The notes under the pieces: generated by a model
What the model saw: only the letters and a program-made list of their open reading frames with translations
Told to the model about the DNA's origin: nothing
Database searches by the model: none
Shown: one piece after another, positions 9,454 through 18,943 of the stretch
Numbering within the stretch: the stretch's first letter is position 1
Layout: every line of letters starts with the position of its first letter
Program-made: the position numbers and the translations under genes
Source: Actinopolyspora mortivallis DSM 44261
Lineage (GTDB): Bacteria > Actinomycetota > Actinomycetes > Mycobacteriales > Pseudonocardiaceae
Length of the DNA stretch: 64,000 nt
Assembly (NCBI RefSeq): GCF_000384035.1
Contig: NZ_KB913024.1
Span: 1,831,087-1,895,086, forward strand
Direction of reading: 5' to 3'

Positions 9454-10203
9454 TCAGGGCCGGGGCTCGGAGGGACCGGGCGAGGTGTCCGAGAAACCCC
9501 GACGCACGAGGGTGATCCCCACACCCAGCACCCACACCGTGGCCAGCCCCGCGAAAGGCAACAGCAGCTCGAACGAGACTCCGGGAAGGCGCAGGAACAG
9601 AGCCGAACCGACGAGAAACCATCCGACGGTACTGACCAGCCCCGTCCAGGACAACACGCGTGAGTACTGTCCGCTTCGCAGCATCGCCAGGGCGTACACC
9701 GCCAGCGCCAGCCCCACGAGGGCTTGGGACGCTACGGAGGAACCACCGACGAGCACTTCCACGACGCGGAAGTCGTTTGTGGCCGTTCCCGTCTCGATGT
9801 TCCCCGTGCTCCACTGCCGTGCGAGTGTCCCCCCGCTGAAACCGTCGTGCGCGTAGTTGACCGTGAACAGCACGACCGCGACCGTCAACAGGGGTTCGGC
9901 CATTCGCGCAACCGAGCCACTCACCGGATCCCGCAGCGCACGTCCGGCCGCCGTAAAGGCCACGAGCCAACAGAGCATCCCGAGGATGCCCAGGAACGCG
10001 GCGGTGAACCAGGGCCTGCCGCTGATGTGCTCGAAAGCTCCGAGCGGGTCGCCGCGGGGAAGCCCCGCCCGCTGCTGGAGAAACTGGCTGAGGATCGTCA
10101 GAACGGTACCGAGCAGGGCGAGGATGCCGGCCGATCTCGTTCGGAACCGGTGGGCCCGCACCTCCGGTGTGCCCTCCGGGAAACTGTCGCACGGAGCCGT
10201 CAC
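9454..10203 (-). CDS. conserved six-TM membrane protein, DUF998-like shape
   Basis: A 249-residue protein with six hydrophobic segments (starting at SAGILALLGTVLTILSQFL and ending with LATVWVLGVGITLV) and short loops; I do not recognise catalytic residues. A GTG start at 10203 shares bases with the TGA stop of the small upstream ORF (GTGA overlap), which implies coupled translation. The reading frame stays open far upstream, but that extension is low-complexity and overlaps the small gene, so it was rejected. Function unknown; DUF998-like membrane proteins are a possible family. Confidence 0.7.
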   Translation of the reverse strand: MTAPCDSFPEGTPEVRAHRFRTRSAGILALLGTVLTILSQFLQQRAGLPRGDPLGAFEHISGRPWFTAAFLGILGMLCWLVAFTAAGRALRDPVSGSVARMAEPLLTVAVVLFTVNYAHDGFSGGTLARQWSTGNIETGTATNDFRVVEVLVGGSSVASQALVGLALAVYALAMLRSGQYSRVLSWTGLVSTVGWFLVGSALFLRLPGVSFELLLPFAGLATVWVLGVGITLVRRGFSDTSPGPSEPRP

Positions 10204-10304
10204 TGTCTGCGGCGTTTCCTGCGGTCGATACGGAGATCCCACACGGTCCACAGCAGACCGAGGATCACGAGGCTGGACAACAGGGTCAGTACGACACCTT
10301 CCAT
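10200..10304 (-). CDS. 34-residue membrane peptide
   Basis: A very short ORF (MEGVVLTLLSSLVILGLL, then WTVWDLRIDRRKRRRQ): one membrane helix followed by a strongly basic tail. A GGAGG site stands 7 bases before the ATG at 10304, better than for most genes here, and the stop overlaps the GTG of the next gene by four bases. Both features argue that it is translated. It resembles small single-span partners that regulate a larger membrane protein, but no family is recognised. Confidence 0.65.
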   Translation of the reverse strand: MEGVVLTLLSSLVILGLLWTVWDLRIDRRKRRRQ

Positions 10305-10925
10305 GTGTTCCCCTCCCCGGAGAGGATCTCGGGCGGGTGCCTTCCGTCCCGCGCGTTTTTCGTGTCCGTACCGGAATGTCAGCGTGTTGCACGTGTGTGC
10401 GGAAGTCAAGTGGGCCTGGCGAGGCTGGTTCACTTCCGTTTTCGCCACCCCGATGATCGTTCTCACCCGCAGTGACAATCATTTTGCTCGATCGTGTGTT
10501 GACACCGTTCCCGTCGAATTAGAGGAGATCATCCTCCCTGGTGAGGGCCACTATTCGCGATGATGTCGAAAGACGATCCCCTGTTTTCACCTCTTCGAGT
10601 GAGGTGGTTCTCGTCGGGAGAGGCAGCTCGAACGAGCCAATGTGAAATCTTTGCCGATTTATTCGGGACAGCGCGAAAGGATCGCGCCCCGTACACTGTT
10701 TCGTGCCGATACGGAAAAACCGTTCCCCCGCACGATCGGTTTTTCGCCACCGAGACGAGCCGAACGGTTCCGCCCACGGCGATCCGGGCATCCCGCTCGG
10801 GCGAAGGACCGACCGACGGCGAACCGGCGCCGGAACCAGGGGAGGGAGGAGGCCGTGGAACATCGCCCCGCGCCCCGTTGTGGGGATCCCGACCACGCTC
10901 GTTGCCGTACGGAAAGGACCCGGCG
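10305..10925. other. 621 bp intergenic region, divergent promoters only
   Basis: The region separates the minus-strand membrane pair from murT. Open frames in it have no family signature. It has a TTGACA box at 10499-10504 and a small inverted repeat at 10588-10606 (CACCTC, 7-base loop, GAGGTG). Base composition is less GC-rich in 10470-10700, consistent with a long 5' untranslated or regulatory region before murT. Confidence 0.45.
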
Positions 10926-12296
10926 ATGACGAACACGACCCGCCAGGACACGCGAGCCGGACAGCACCGGCGGGACGAGTCGTGTTCGCCCGCCCGGCCG
11001 CCACGCTGGCGGCTCGTTCCGCCGGGCGGCCCCCCCACCGAGCACGCCTCCCCCCTGCGTCGGGTGCGTACCGCCCTGGCGGTGGCGGCGGGCCGACTCG
11101 CCACGGGTGCCTCCAGGAGGCTGCGTCTCGGCAGCGGCGGCATCATCGGCGGACGAGTCGCCCTGGCGCTGCAACCGGACCTGTTGGACGAACTCGTGGC
11201 GGGCAAACACGTGGTCGTGGTCACCGGCACCAACGGCAAGACCACCACCACCCACATGGTGGCCGAGGCGCTCCGCGCCGGGGGACGGTCGGTCAGCAAC
11301 GCGACCGGAGCCAACATGCTCGACGGCCACGTCGCCGCCCTGATGGGCGATCTCGGTGCGGACCGCGCCGCGCTGGAGGTCGACGAGCTGCATCTGGCCC
11401 AGGTGACCGAACGGTTCGCTCCCACGGCGATCCTGCTGCTGAACCTCAGCCGCGACCAACTGGACCGGGTGGGCGAGATCCGCACCGTCGAGGCCAGCCT
11501 GCGCGCGGCACTCTCCCGGGTCCCGCGAACCAGGGTGGTCGCCAACGCCGACGACCCCAACATCGTCTCGGCCGCCGCCGACCATCCGGAGGTGACCTGG
11601 GTGTCCGGAGGGTGCCGGTGGAAGCACGACGCCCTCAACTGCCCCCGGTGCGGGGCTTTCCTGCACCGCGAGGACACCGACTGGCACTGCGCCTGCGGCC
11701 TGCGCCGTCCCCACCCGGACTGGACGGTCGCCACCACCGAGCTGATCGGTCCGGACGGGCTGCGTGAACAGCTCTCCCTGCCGCTGCCCGGGCAGGTCAA
11801 CAGGGTCAACGCGGCCTTCGCGGTGGCCGCGGCCTCGGCGCTGGGTACCCCCGTCCGGCAGGCGGTGGACCGTGTCCGCGCGCTGCGGCAGGCCCACGGG
11901 CGCTACGAGCGGGTTCTGCTGGCCGGGCACAGCGTGCGGCTGCTGTTGGCCAAGAACCCGGCGAGCTGGCTGGAGATGCTCGACCTGGTCGCCGAGAACG
12001 AGCGTCCGCTGGTGCTCGTGGTCAACAGCAGAGAGGCCGACGGCTACGACGTCTCCTGGCTGTGGGACATCGACTTCGAACGACTGGCCGGGCGCACCGT
12101 GGTGGTGGCGGGGGAACGGGCGCTGGACCTCGCCGTCCGGCTGCGCTACGCCGAAGTCCCGTGCGAGGTCGCCTCCACCGGGGTGTCCCAGGCGTTGCGG
12201 TGGGCCGCCTCCCACGGGAGGAACGACGAGCCGGTCGAGGTCATCGCCAACTACACCGCGTTCCGCGATCTGTTCTCCAAGAGGCAAAGACCGTGA
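10926..12296 (+). CDS. murT: MurT, lipid II isoglutaminyl synthase ligase subunit
   Basis: A 456-residue Mur-ligase-family protein. The ATP P-loop TGTNGKTTTTH is at about residues 100-110, NLSRDQLDRVGE is the Mur-type central motif, and a four-Cys ribbon (CPRCGAF at about 239, HCACGL at about 258) marks MurT rather than MurE/F. The C-terminal DUF1727 domain has LLLAKNPASWLEML and NSREADGYDVSWLWD, including the conserved Asp. With GatD it amidates the D-glutamate of lipid II in the cytoplasm. ATG at 10926 has AGGA 7 bases upstream. The stop overlaps the gatD GTG start by four bases, so the two subunits are made in equal amounts. Confidence 0.95.
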   Translation: MTNTTRQDTRAGQHRRDESCSPARPPRWRLVPPGGPPTEHASPLRRVRTALAVAAGRLATGASRRLRLGSGGIIGGRVALALQPDLLDELVAGKHVVVVTGTNGKTTTTHMVAEALRAGGRSVSNATGANMLDGHVAALMGDLGADRAALEVDELHLAQVTERFAPTAILLLNLSRDQLDRVGEIRTVEASLRAALSRVPRTRVVANADDPNIVSAAADHPEVTWVSGGCRWKHDALNCPRCGAFLHREDTDWHCACGLRRPHPDWTVATTELIGPDGLREQLSLPLPGQVNRVNAAFAVAAASALGTPVRQAVDRVRALRQAHGRYERVLLAGHSVRLLLAKNPASWLEMLDLVAENERPLVLVVNSREADGYDVSWLWDIDFERLAGRTVVVAGERALDLAVRLRYAEVPCEVASTGVSQALRWAASHGRNDEPVEVIANYTAFRDLFSKRQRP

Positions 12297-13006
12297 CAGA
12301 ATCCACCGTCCGCATCGCACTCGTGGTTCCCGACCTGCTCGGCACCTACGGGGACCGGGGAAACGCGCTGGTGCTCGCCCAGCGGCTGCGTTGGCGCGGC
12401 TACGCCGCTGAGATCGTGACCGTGCTGTCCTCGGAGGCGACCCTTCCCGAGACCTGTGAGATCTACCTGCTGGGCGGGGGTGAGGACGTCGCCCAACAGG
12501 CCGCCGTGGACTTCCTGTCCCGAGGGGACGGGCTGCACCGGGCCGTGGCCTCCGGAGCGGTGGTGCTGGGGGTCTGCGGGGGTCTGCAGGTGCTGGGAAC
12601 CGCGTTCACCACCGGTGACGGCAGAACACGGGCGGGCCTGGGGCTGGTCGACATCACGACCGAGCCGGGCGGGCGCAGGGCGATCGGGGAGCTGTCCACG
12701 CGCGGCGAACTCGCCGGGGTGGGAACGCTGACCGGTTTCGAGAACCATCTGGGACGAAGCAGGTTGGGCGAGCATACCCGACCGCTGGGGACGGTGCTGC
12801 ACGGCACCGGCAACGGCCCCGACGGCACCGAGGGCGCCGTCAGTGGGCGGGTGGTGTGCACCTATCTGCACGGTCCCGCCCTGGCGCGGAACCCCGAACT
12901 GGCCGATGTTCTGCTGTCCTGGGCGGTGGGTGAGCGGTTGAGTCCGTTGCCGGAGTTTCCGGAACTCACCGAGCTGCGCGAGCGGCGCCTCCGGGTGAGG
13001 AGCTGA
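12293..13006 (+). CDS. gatD: GatD, lipid II isoglutaminyl synthase glutaminase subunit
   Basis: A 237-residue class-I-like glutamine amidotransferase of the CobB/CobQ-like type. The nucleophile Cys95 sits in LGVCGGLQVLG and the catalytic His193 in CTYLHGP; LLGGGEDVAQQ precedes it. It frees ammonia from glutamine and feeds it to MurT. The GTG at 12293 overlaps murT's stop. It converges with murJ with a gap of only three bases, so a classical intergenic terminator is absent. Confidence 0.95.
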   Translation: MTESTVRIALVVPDLLGTYGDRGNALVLAQRLRWRGYAAEIVTVLSSEATLPETCEIYLLGGGEDVAQQAAVDFLSRGDGLHRAVASGAVVLGVCGGLQVLGTAFTTGDGRTRAGLGLVDITTEPGGRRAIGELSTRGELAGVGTLTGFENHLGRSRLGEHTRPLGTVLHGTGNGPDGTEGAVSGRVVCTYLHGPALARNPELADVLLSWAVGERLSPLPEFPELTELRERRLRVRS

Positions 13007-13009
13007 TCC

Positions 13010-14653
13010 TCAACAGCCGTGGCGCAGGCGGTGCCACATCCGCCGGAGCCGCTGCCGCGCGATCACCGTCTCGGGCACGGGCAGCAGCAGCATGGAACCG
13101 AAGCCCACTCCCAGGGTGATCACGGTGCGGATCACCAGGTCGACCCAGGCTCCGGGGACCTCGCCGAGAGCGTCCAGGCCGGGGGAGAGCGGGTGCAGCA
13201 CGAGCACCGCGAGCACACATCCGGCGGTCGAACTCAGCAGGGCCCACCCGATGCCGCCGGCAGTGCGTCGGGTCTGGACCGGGCCCAGACGCAGGTGCAG
13301 CCACAGTTGCCCCACCACGGCACCGAGCAAAAAGCTCAGGGACATGGCCAGGGTCACCCCGATCACCAGGTGCCGCGGATCCAGCGTCACCAGCATTCCG
13401 TAGCAGAGCAGGGCGCGGAAGGTGACCATGACCGCGTTGATCACCGCCGGTGTCCTAGCGTCCTTCATCGCGTAGAACGCCCGCAGCTGCAACATGGTGA
13501 TCGCGAAGGGCACGATGCCGGCCGCCGCCACCCCGAGGGTCACCCCCAGACGGTCGGCGGCGGCCGTGCTGCCCTGGCCCAGTGAGAAGAAGGCCACGCC
13601 GATGACGGGGCCGCCGATGAGCATGAGCGCACTCACCGGCGTCAGCAGCAGGGCACTGAGTCGTTCGCCCAGACCGAGGTCGTCGACGAAGGAACCGGTG
13701 TCCCCCCGGTCGGCGGATCTGCTGATTCTGGGCATGAGCGCCTGCAGCAGGGAGACCCCGAGCACTCCGTAGGGCACCTGGGACAGCAGCCAGGCGTAGT
13801 GGAAGGTGGCCACGCTGCCGGCGGTGCCCTGACCGGCGACCCGGATGGTCACGATCATCCCGACCTGGCTGATCAGGGTGTAGACGAGCACCCATCCGGC
13901 CAGCGCTCCGAACTCCGACAGCCTGTGGTCCCATCCCCAGTTCCAGCGGAAGCGGAAACCGGTGCGGCGCAGGGACAACGCCATCACCAGGCTCTGGGCG
14001 GCGATGCCGGACATGGTGCCGAGCCCGAGCACCAGCAGTTTGGGCTCTCCCATGCGCACCGGGTCGAGCGAGACGGTTCCGGGCATGGCCGTGTACAGCA
14101 GCACCGTGGCGGTGATCACCACGTTGTTCAGCACCGGGGCCCAGGCCGGAGGGCCGAACACCTGACGGACGTTGAGGATCGCCATCAACAGTGCCGAGAG
14201 CCCGTAGAAGACGATGCCGGGAAGCAGCAGGTAGGCCAGTGCCGTGGTCAGGGCACTGTTGGCGCGGGTGTGGGGGCCCAGATACAGCTCGGTCAGCAGG
14301 GGAGCCGAGGCCACGGCCAGCACGGTGGCCGTGACCAGCAGCACCAGCCCCATGGTGATCATCCACTGGGCGTAGGACTCGCCTTCGGACTCGCCCCTCT
14401 GGCGGGCGCTCACCAGCAGGGGGACGGCCACGCTGGTGAGCACACCGCCCAGCAGGAGCTCGTTGACCACCGTCGGCAGGGTGTTGGCCACGGTGTAGGA
14501 GTCGTTGACCACCCCCAGCCCGAGCACCCACACCAGCAGCAGTTTGGCGAACAGGCCGCTCACTCTGCTCGCCAGTGTGGCCACGGCCATGGCCCCGCTG
14601 GCCCTGCCCAGCGAGGAGGTCCGTTCACGCGGTGGGTTCTGCTGCTCGACCAC
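13010..14653 (-). CDS. murJ: MurJ/MviN-like lipid II flippase
   Basis: A 547-residue membrane protein with about 14 hydrophobic segments of the MOP/MviN fold: LGRASGAMAVATLASRVSGL, LLLVWVLGLGVVNDSYTVAN, LLLGGVLTSVAVPLLVSA, ending with a short basic tail. MurJ moves lipid II across the cytoplasmic membrane. It lacks the long C-terminal kinase-like extension seen in mycobacterial MviN. A GTG at 14653 with GGGGAG just upstream was selected; the frame is open for another 104 codons but that part has no membrane-protein features. It faces murT-gatD, placing lipid II amidation and export side by side. Confidence 0.88.
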   Translation of the reverse strand: MVEQQNPPRERTSSLGRASGAMAVATLASRVSGLFAKLLLVWVLGLGVVNDSYTVANTLPTVVNELLLGGVLTSVAVPLLVSARQRGESEGESYAQWMITMGLVLLVTATVLAVASAPLLTELYLGPHTRANSALTTALAYLLLPGIVFYGLSALLMAILNVRQVFGPPAWAPVLNNVVITATVLLYTAMPGTVSLDPVRMGEPKLLVLGLGTMSGIAAQSLVMALSLRRTGFRFRWNWGWDHRLSEFGALAGWVLVYTLISQVGMIVTIRVAGQGTAGSVATFHYAWLLSQVPYGVLGVSLLQALMPRISRSADRGDTGSFVDDLGLGERLSALLLTPVSALMLIGGPVIGVAFFSLGQGSTAAADRLGVTLGVAAAGIVPFAITMLQLRAFYAMKDARTPAVINAVMVTFRALLCYGMLVTLDPRHLVIGVTLAMSLSFLLGAVVGQLWLHLRLGPVQTRRTAGGIGWALLSSTAGCVLAVLVLHPLSPGLDALGEVPGAWVDLVIRTVITLGVGFGSMLLLPVPETVIARQRLRRMWHRLRHGC

Positions 14654-14827
14654 GGAGCTCCCCGTGCGGTTCGTGGTGGATGCCGAGTGATTCGACGGTA
14701 ACCAACCACCGGCCCGAACGCGGCGTCGAAAAGAATTCACCCGTTTCCGGGGGGACGCGCTGCGGCGACCCCGACGGGGACGCATACTCGGTTTCGGGCG
14801 TTCTGCGCAGCGCACGAGGGGGTCGGG

Positions 14828-15208
14828 ATGGAGGGTTCCGGAGGTGGAGCGAGAATTCCGCCCGAGGTGGCGGTGCTGGAGCGCTGGTGGCGCGCGGGAG
14901 TGGACTGCGCCGTGGGCGAGCTGCGCGGTCGGTTGTACGGTTTCGCGTTCCTGCCCGGGGTGCACAGCGGGTGGAGCCGGTCACCGGTTGGTGGGCGGGA
15001 GGCGCTGGCCCCGGAGAGGCTGGGGGGCTGGGTCGTGCTCGAGTTCGGGGCGGTGGGGCTGTTCTGGTCCCAGGAGGTGCGGGCGCGGTTCACCGCCCCG
15101 GCGGGGGAGTTGAGCGGGTGGGAACAGTGGGGTTGGGCGTGGGCGGTGCGTCACGGATACGAGGAGGTCAACGCCTTCGTCGACGCTCAGTACCGGTGGG
15201 AGGGATGA
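14828..15208 (+). CDS. hypothetical protein, 126 aa
   Basis: A Trp-rich small soluble protein (WWRAG, GWSRS, GWVVLEF, WEQWGWAWAVRHGYEEVNAF). No signal peptide, membrane span or known motif is visible. ATG at 14828 has GAGGGGG 5 bases upstream. It is divergent from murJ across 174 bases and is followed by a strong hairpin. The composition and ribosome site make it a real gene; the function is unknown. Confidence 0.65.
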   Translation: MEGSGGGARIPPEVAVLERWWRAGVDCAVGELRGRLYGFAFLPGVHSGWSRSPVGGREALAPERLGGWVVLEFGAVGLFWSQEVRARFTAPAGELSGWEQWGWAWAVRHGYEEVNAFVDAQYRWEG

Positions 15209-15234
15209 GTTCGGAGCGCGTTCGCCGCACGCGC

Positions 15235-15273
15235 TCGGGGCACGTGGCGGGTGTCCCGACACACGTGCCCCGA
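15235..15273. terminator. bidirectional hairpin between convergent genes
   Basis: A perfect 12-bp inverted repeat (TCGGGGCACGTG at 15235-15246, its complement at 15262-15273) with a 15-base loop lies between the ends of the 126-aa gene and the acyl-CoA dehydrogenase. There is no T-tract, as is common in high-GC actinomycete terminators. Confidence 0.7.
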
Positions 15274-15298
15274 CCATCGAACACCGGTCCGTCCGGTC

Positions 15299-16453
15299 TC
15301 ACTTGAGCAGCGAGCGGGCCATGACCATGCGCTGGATCTGGTTGGTGCCCTCGTAGATCTGGGTGATCTTCGCGTCGCGCATCATGCGTTCCACGGGGAA
15401 GTCGCGGGTGTAGCCCGCGCCGCCGAACAACTGTACCGCGTTGGTGGTGACCTCCATGGCCACGTCGGAGGCGTAGCACTTGGCGGCGGCGGAGATGAAT
15501 CCCAGGTTGCCTTCCTCACGTTCGGCCCGCGCGGCGGAGACGTAGATCATGTGTCGGGCCGCCTCGATCTTCATCGCCATGTCGGCGAGCATGAACTGGA
15601 CACCCTGGAAGTCGGCGATGGCCCGACCGAACTGTTTGCGTTCCTTGACGTAGTCCACGGCCGCGTCGAGGGCTCCCTGGGCGATGCCGAGGGCCTGGGC
15701 GCCGATGGTGGGACGGGTGTGGTCCAGGGTGCGCAGCGCGGTCTTGAAGCCGGTTCCCGGTTCCCCGATGATCCGGTCGGCGGGGATGGTGCAGTCGTTG
15801 AAGTGGATCTCCGCGGTGGGGGATCCCTTGATGCCGAGTTTCTTCTCCTTGCCACCGACCTCGAATCCGGGGTCGTCGGCGTGCACCACGAACGCGCTGA
15901 TCCCGTTGGGTCCCTTGTCGGGGTCGGTGACGGCCATGACCGTGTACCAGCTGGACTCACCGCCGTTGGTGATCCAGCACTTGGTGCCGTTGAGCACCCA
16001 GGTGTCGCCGTCCCGGTGGGCCCGGGTCTTCATCGAGGCGGCGTCCGAACCGGCCTCGCGTTCCGAGAGGGCGTAGGAGGCGGTGCACTCTCCGGCGGCC
16101 ACCGAGGGCAGCACCTGGTGCTTCAGTTCCTCGGAGGCCGACAGCAGGATGGGCATCGTGCCGAGCTTGTTCACCGCCGGAATCAGCGAGGAGGAGGCGC
16201 ACACCCGGGCCACTTCCTCGATGACGATGCAGGTGGCCACCGAGTCCGCCCCCTGGCCGCCGTAGGCCTCCGGCACGTGCACTCCGGCGAAGCCGGATTT
16301 CGCCAGGGCCTCGAAAGCTTCCCGGGGGTAGCGTTCCTGCTCGTCGCACTCGGCGGCGTAGGGGGAGATCTCCTTCTCGGCCAGTGCCCGTACCGCCTCC
16401 CGGAGGGCTTCGTGCTCGTCGGAGAGCTGGTAGGTGTCGAAACTCGAATCCAC
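15299..16453 (-). CDS. acyl-CoA dehydrogenase, short/branched-chain type
   Basis: A 384-residue FAD enzyme that introduces the alpha-beta double bond into acyl-CoA. Visible signatures: YALSEREAGSDAASM and WITNGGESSWYTVMA (flavin and substrate region), LDHTRPTIGAQALGIAQGAL, and the C-terminal IYEGTNQIQRMV with the catalytic base Glu368, a position typical of short-chain and branched-chain enzymes. GTG at 16453 has AGGAGG 6 bases upstream. It is divergent from a TetR-type regulator with 148 bases between them, which probably holds a shared operator. Confidence 0.93.
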   Translation of the reverse strand: MDSSFDTYQLSDEHEALREAVRALAEKEISPYAAECDEQERYPREAFEALAKSGFAGVHVPEAYGGQGADSVATCIVIEEVARVCASSSLIPAVNKLGTMPILLSASEELKHQVLPSVAAGECTASYALSEREAGSDAASMKTRAHRDGDTWVLNGTKCWITNGGESSWYTVMAVTDPDKGPNGISAFVVHADDPGFEVGGKEKKLGIKGSPTAEIHFNDCTIPADRIIGEPGTGFKTALRTLDHTRPTIGAQALGIAQGALDAAVDYVKERKQFGRAIADFQGVQFMLADMAMKIEAARHMIYVSAARAEREEGNLGFISAAAKCYASDVAMEVTTNAVQLFGGAGYTRDFPVERMMRDAKITQIYEGTNQIQRMVMARSLLK

Positions 16454-16601
16454 GCGGTTCCTCCTGCGCAGCGGAGCGGCTCGGTTCTTCCGAGCGGTAC
16501 TCGAACAAACTACTGGCATCCAGTGCCAAAAAAGCGGATACGAGTCGTATCGTAGCGGCACTGCGTGCCACCGGCAATCGTGGCCTGCTACATTGCGGGC
16601 C

Positions 16602-17345
16602 ATGCCCGAGGGGAGCTCCACCGGCCGGAAACCCCGCGCCGCCCGCACGGCCGGACAGCGACGTCGCCTCCGCAGCGCCCTGGCGGTGGCGGCGCTGGAC
16701 CTGTTCGCCACCAAGGGGTACGACGCCACCACGGTGGAGGACATCGTCGAGGCCGTGGGCGTCGGACGACGCACCTTCTTCCGCTACTTCCGTTCCAAGG
16801 AGGAGGTGGTGTTTCCCGACCACGACGAGCGTCTCACCGAGGTCGTCAACGACCTGGAACGCTCGGGAACGGAGGAACCGCCGATGCGGGCCGTGCGCCG
16901 CACGGCGGAACGGGTGTTGGAGATGTATCTGGCCGAACCGGAGATCTCGCTCAAACGTTTCGAACTGACCAGACAGGTCCCCTCGCTGCGCGACCGCGAG
17001 ATCGTCAGCATCGACCGCTACCAGCGCGTGTTCGCCCGCTACCTGAGGCAGCGCTACGCGGGAACGCCCGAGGCGGACTTACGGGCGGCCGTGGAGGCCG
17101 CCAGTGTCGTGGCCACCCACAACCACGTACTGCGGCGCTGGCTGAAGAGCGGGGGCGCCTTCGACGCGCACGAGGCGCTGCGCCGGGCACTCACCGAGGT
17201 GGGGATGGGTGGGGAAAGCCATCAGCTCGGGTCCGACGGGGAATCCGAGCAGGTGGTGGTCGGGGTGCTGCGCACCCGTGCCTCGGCCGAGACGGTGCGG
17301 GACCGGATCGAACGGGCCCTCGGCGACCTTCCCGGACGGGAGTGA
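16602..17345 (+). CDS. TetR-family regulator
   Basis: A 247-residue repressor-type protein: N-terminal helix-turn-helix (RSALAVAALDLFATKGYDAT, TVEDIVEAVGVGRRTFFRYF, residues about 20-75) and a helical ligand-binding part with a long C-terminal extension. The long basic N-terminus and RRTFFRYFRSKEEVVFPD are typical of the actinobacterial group that controls oxidoreductase or mycofactocin-like genes. ATG at 16602. Its divergent neighbour, the acyl-CoA dehydrogenase, is the likely target. Confidence 0.9.
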   Translation: MPEGSSTGRKPRAARTAGQRRRLRSALAVAALDLFATKGYDATTVEDIVEAVGVGRRTFFRYFRSKEEVVFPDHDERLTEVVNDLERSGTEEPPMRAVRRTAERVLEMYLAEPEISLKRFELTRQVPSLRDREIVSIDRYQRVFARYLRQRYAGTPEADLRAAVEAASVVATHNHVLRRWLKSGGAFDAHEALRRALTEVGMGGESHQLGSDGESEQVVVGVLRTRASAETVRDRIERALGDLPGRE

Positions 17346-17368
17346 GTCCTCCCGCTCCGGATGGTGGT

Positions 17369-18628
17369 TCAGCCCTTTCCGCGCGGCCCGGTGGGAGGGC
17401 AGCGGCAGGGATCGTCCAGCACCTCCTCGACGATGATGTTCGCCCCGCCCCGCACGGCGGCGGTGAATCCGAACGCCGAGGCGGTGACGGGGCACGCCGC
17501 CGCCTGCCCCGCCACGACCCGTGCCCGTAACTCCCGGGTGGCCCGCGGGAGCACATGGGCAGCGACCGCGGCGAAGTAGCCGCCCAGTACCACGAGGCTC
17601 GGATTGAACAGGTTGACCACGATCGAGATGCCGACGCCGAGCCAGTGTCCGACCTCGTCGAGACCGGACAGAGCCCGTGGGTCGCCCTCCTCGGCACGTC
17701 GCAGCAGAATCCGCGCCTGCCGGGCGGGATCCCGTGCGGTTCCGATCAGGTCCGGCGCGGCGGCCCGCACCGCCGCCTCCAGGCCGATCCGGGTTTCCAG
17801 GCAGCCGTGCTGGCCGCACCCGCAGGCCCGCCCGTCGGCGACGACCGGGACGTGGCCGATCTCCCCGGTGGAACCGGCCGAGCCGCGTAACAGCCGTCGT
17901 CCGGTGACCACTCCCGCGCCGACACCGACCTCGCCGGTCAGCGACACCAGATCGTCCGCCGTGTTGTCCGGCTGGTTGAACTCGGCCAGTGCGGCCAGGT
18001 TGGCCTCGTTGTCGACGACGACCGTGTGCCGTTCGTCCAGGGCCAGCCACCGGCGCAGCCACGAGGCGATCGGCACGTCCCGCCAGAGTAGGTTCGGGGC
18101 GTGGCGCACGATTCCGTTCGGAACATCCACGATTCCCGGCACCGCCACACCGATCCCGGCCAACCGCGCACCGGAGCGTTCCACCTCGCCGAGGACCTTG
18201 CCGGCCAGCCGCGCCAGTTCACCCACGGCCTGTTCGGCACCGGCCCGGGGCGTGTCGCAGCCCATCCGGCGCTCGGAGAGCACGCGACCGGCGAGGTCGA
18301 CACCTCGCACGGCCAGACAGTGGGCGTTGACTTCCACTCCCAGGGCCGCCACCGTGCTGCCGTCCAGTTCCAGCAGTCGGCCCGGACGGCCCACCCCGCC
18401 CGCGTGGTGCCGGCCGCTTTCCCTGAGCAGTCTCCGCTCGATCAGCTCGGTGACGAGACCGGACACCGTGGCCTTGCTCAGCCCGGTACGTGTTGCCAGC
18501 TCACTCCGGGAGCGGGCTCGGGAAGCGCGGACCTCCTCCAGCACGCGGACGAGGTTGTTCCGACGTACCGTGTGCTGGTCCAGGCGCCCGTCGTCGGTTC
18601 CCGTGCCGGGCCCGTCTCCGCTGTGCAC
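17369..18628 (-). CDS. ROK-family transcriptional regulator (NagC/XylR type)
   Basis: A 419-residue protein. A winged helix-turn-helix (about 20-80; RNNLVRVLEEVR, LATRTGLSKATVSGLVTELI) is followed by a ROK sugar-kinase-like domain (about 90-400) with GVGAGVVTGRRLLRGSAGSTGE and a zinc site CGCGQHGCLE. Members bind a sugar or amino sugar and repress transport or catabolic genes. No sugar operon is adjacent, so the target is unclear. It converges with the TetR gene, 23 bases apart. Confidence 0.92.
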   Translation of the reverse strand: MHSGDGPGTGTDDGRLDQHTVRRNNLVRVLEEVRASRARSRSELATRTGLSKATVSGLVTELIERRLLRESGRHHAGGVGRPGRLLELDGSTVAALGVEVNAHCLAVRGVDLAGRVLSERRMGCDTPRAGAEQAVGELARLAGKVLGEVERSGARLAGIGVAVPGIVDVPNGIVRHAPNLLWRDVPIASWLRRWLALDERHTVVVDNEANLAALAEFNQPDNTADDLVSLTGEVGVGAGVVTGRRLLRGSAGSTGEIGHVPVVADGRACGCGQHGCLETRIGLEAAVRAAAPDLIGTARDPARQARILLRRAEEGDPRALSGLDEVGHWLGVGISIVVNLFNPSLVVLGGYFAAVAAHVLPRATRELRARVVAGQAAACPVTASAFGFTAAVRGGANIIVEEVLDDPCRCPPTGPRGKG

Positions 18629-18943
18629 GCAGCTCTCCCGTCGTTCAGTGGGGCGAACAAACTAACGCGGAACACACCGGACTGTCACCATCGAACCTCT
18701 CGTTGCTGCCCTCGGGATCCCGAGGGGCACGACTCGGTCCCGTCTCGCGGCGGTGTCCCGGCCATCCGCGCACTCCAGGAGTTTCGCGGAGCGTCGGTGG
18801 TCACCGACTCTCCACCGGGTCAGCAGTGTGTCACCAGCGCGTCAGCACGCGGAGCACGCTTCCCCGCACGGCGCGGCGTGTCAGCGCCGATGTCGGGGAC
18901 AACGCCCCTCGAATCCGGGATCGTCGATACTTCCGGTGGAGGG
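18629..18943. other. 315 bp without a gene, upstream of the ROK regulator
   Basis: Contains the promoter region of the ROK gene and the tail of the CDF transporter transcript. I see no open frame with coding character and no clear hairpin. Confidence 0.4.
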
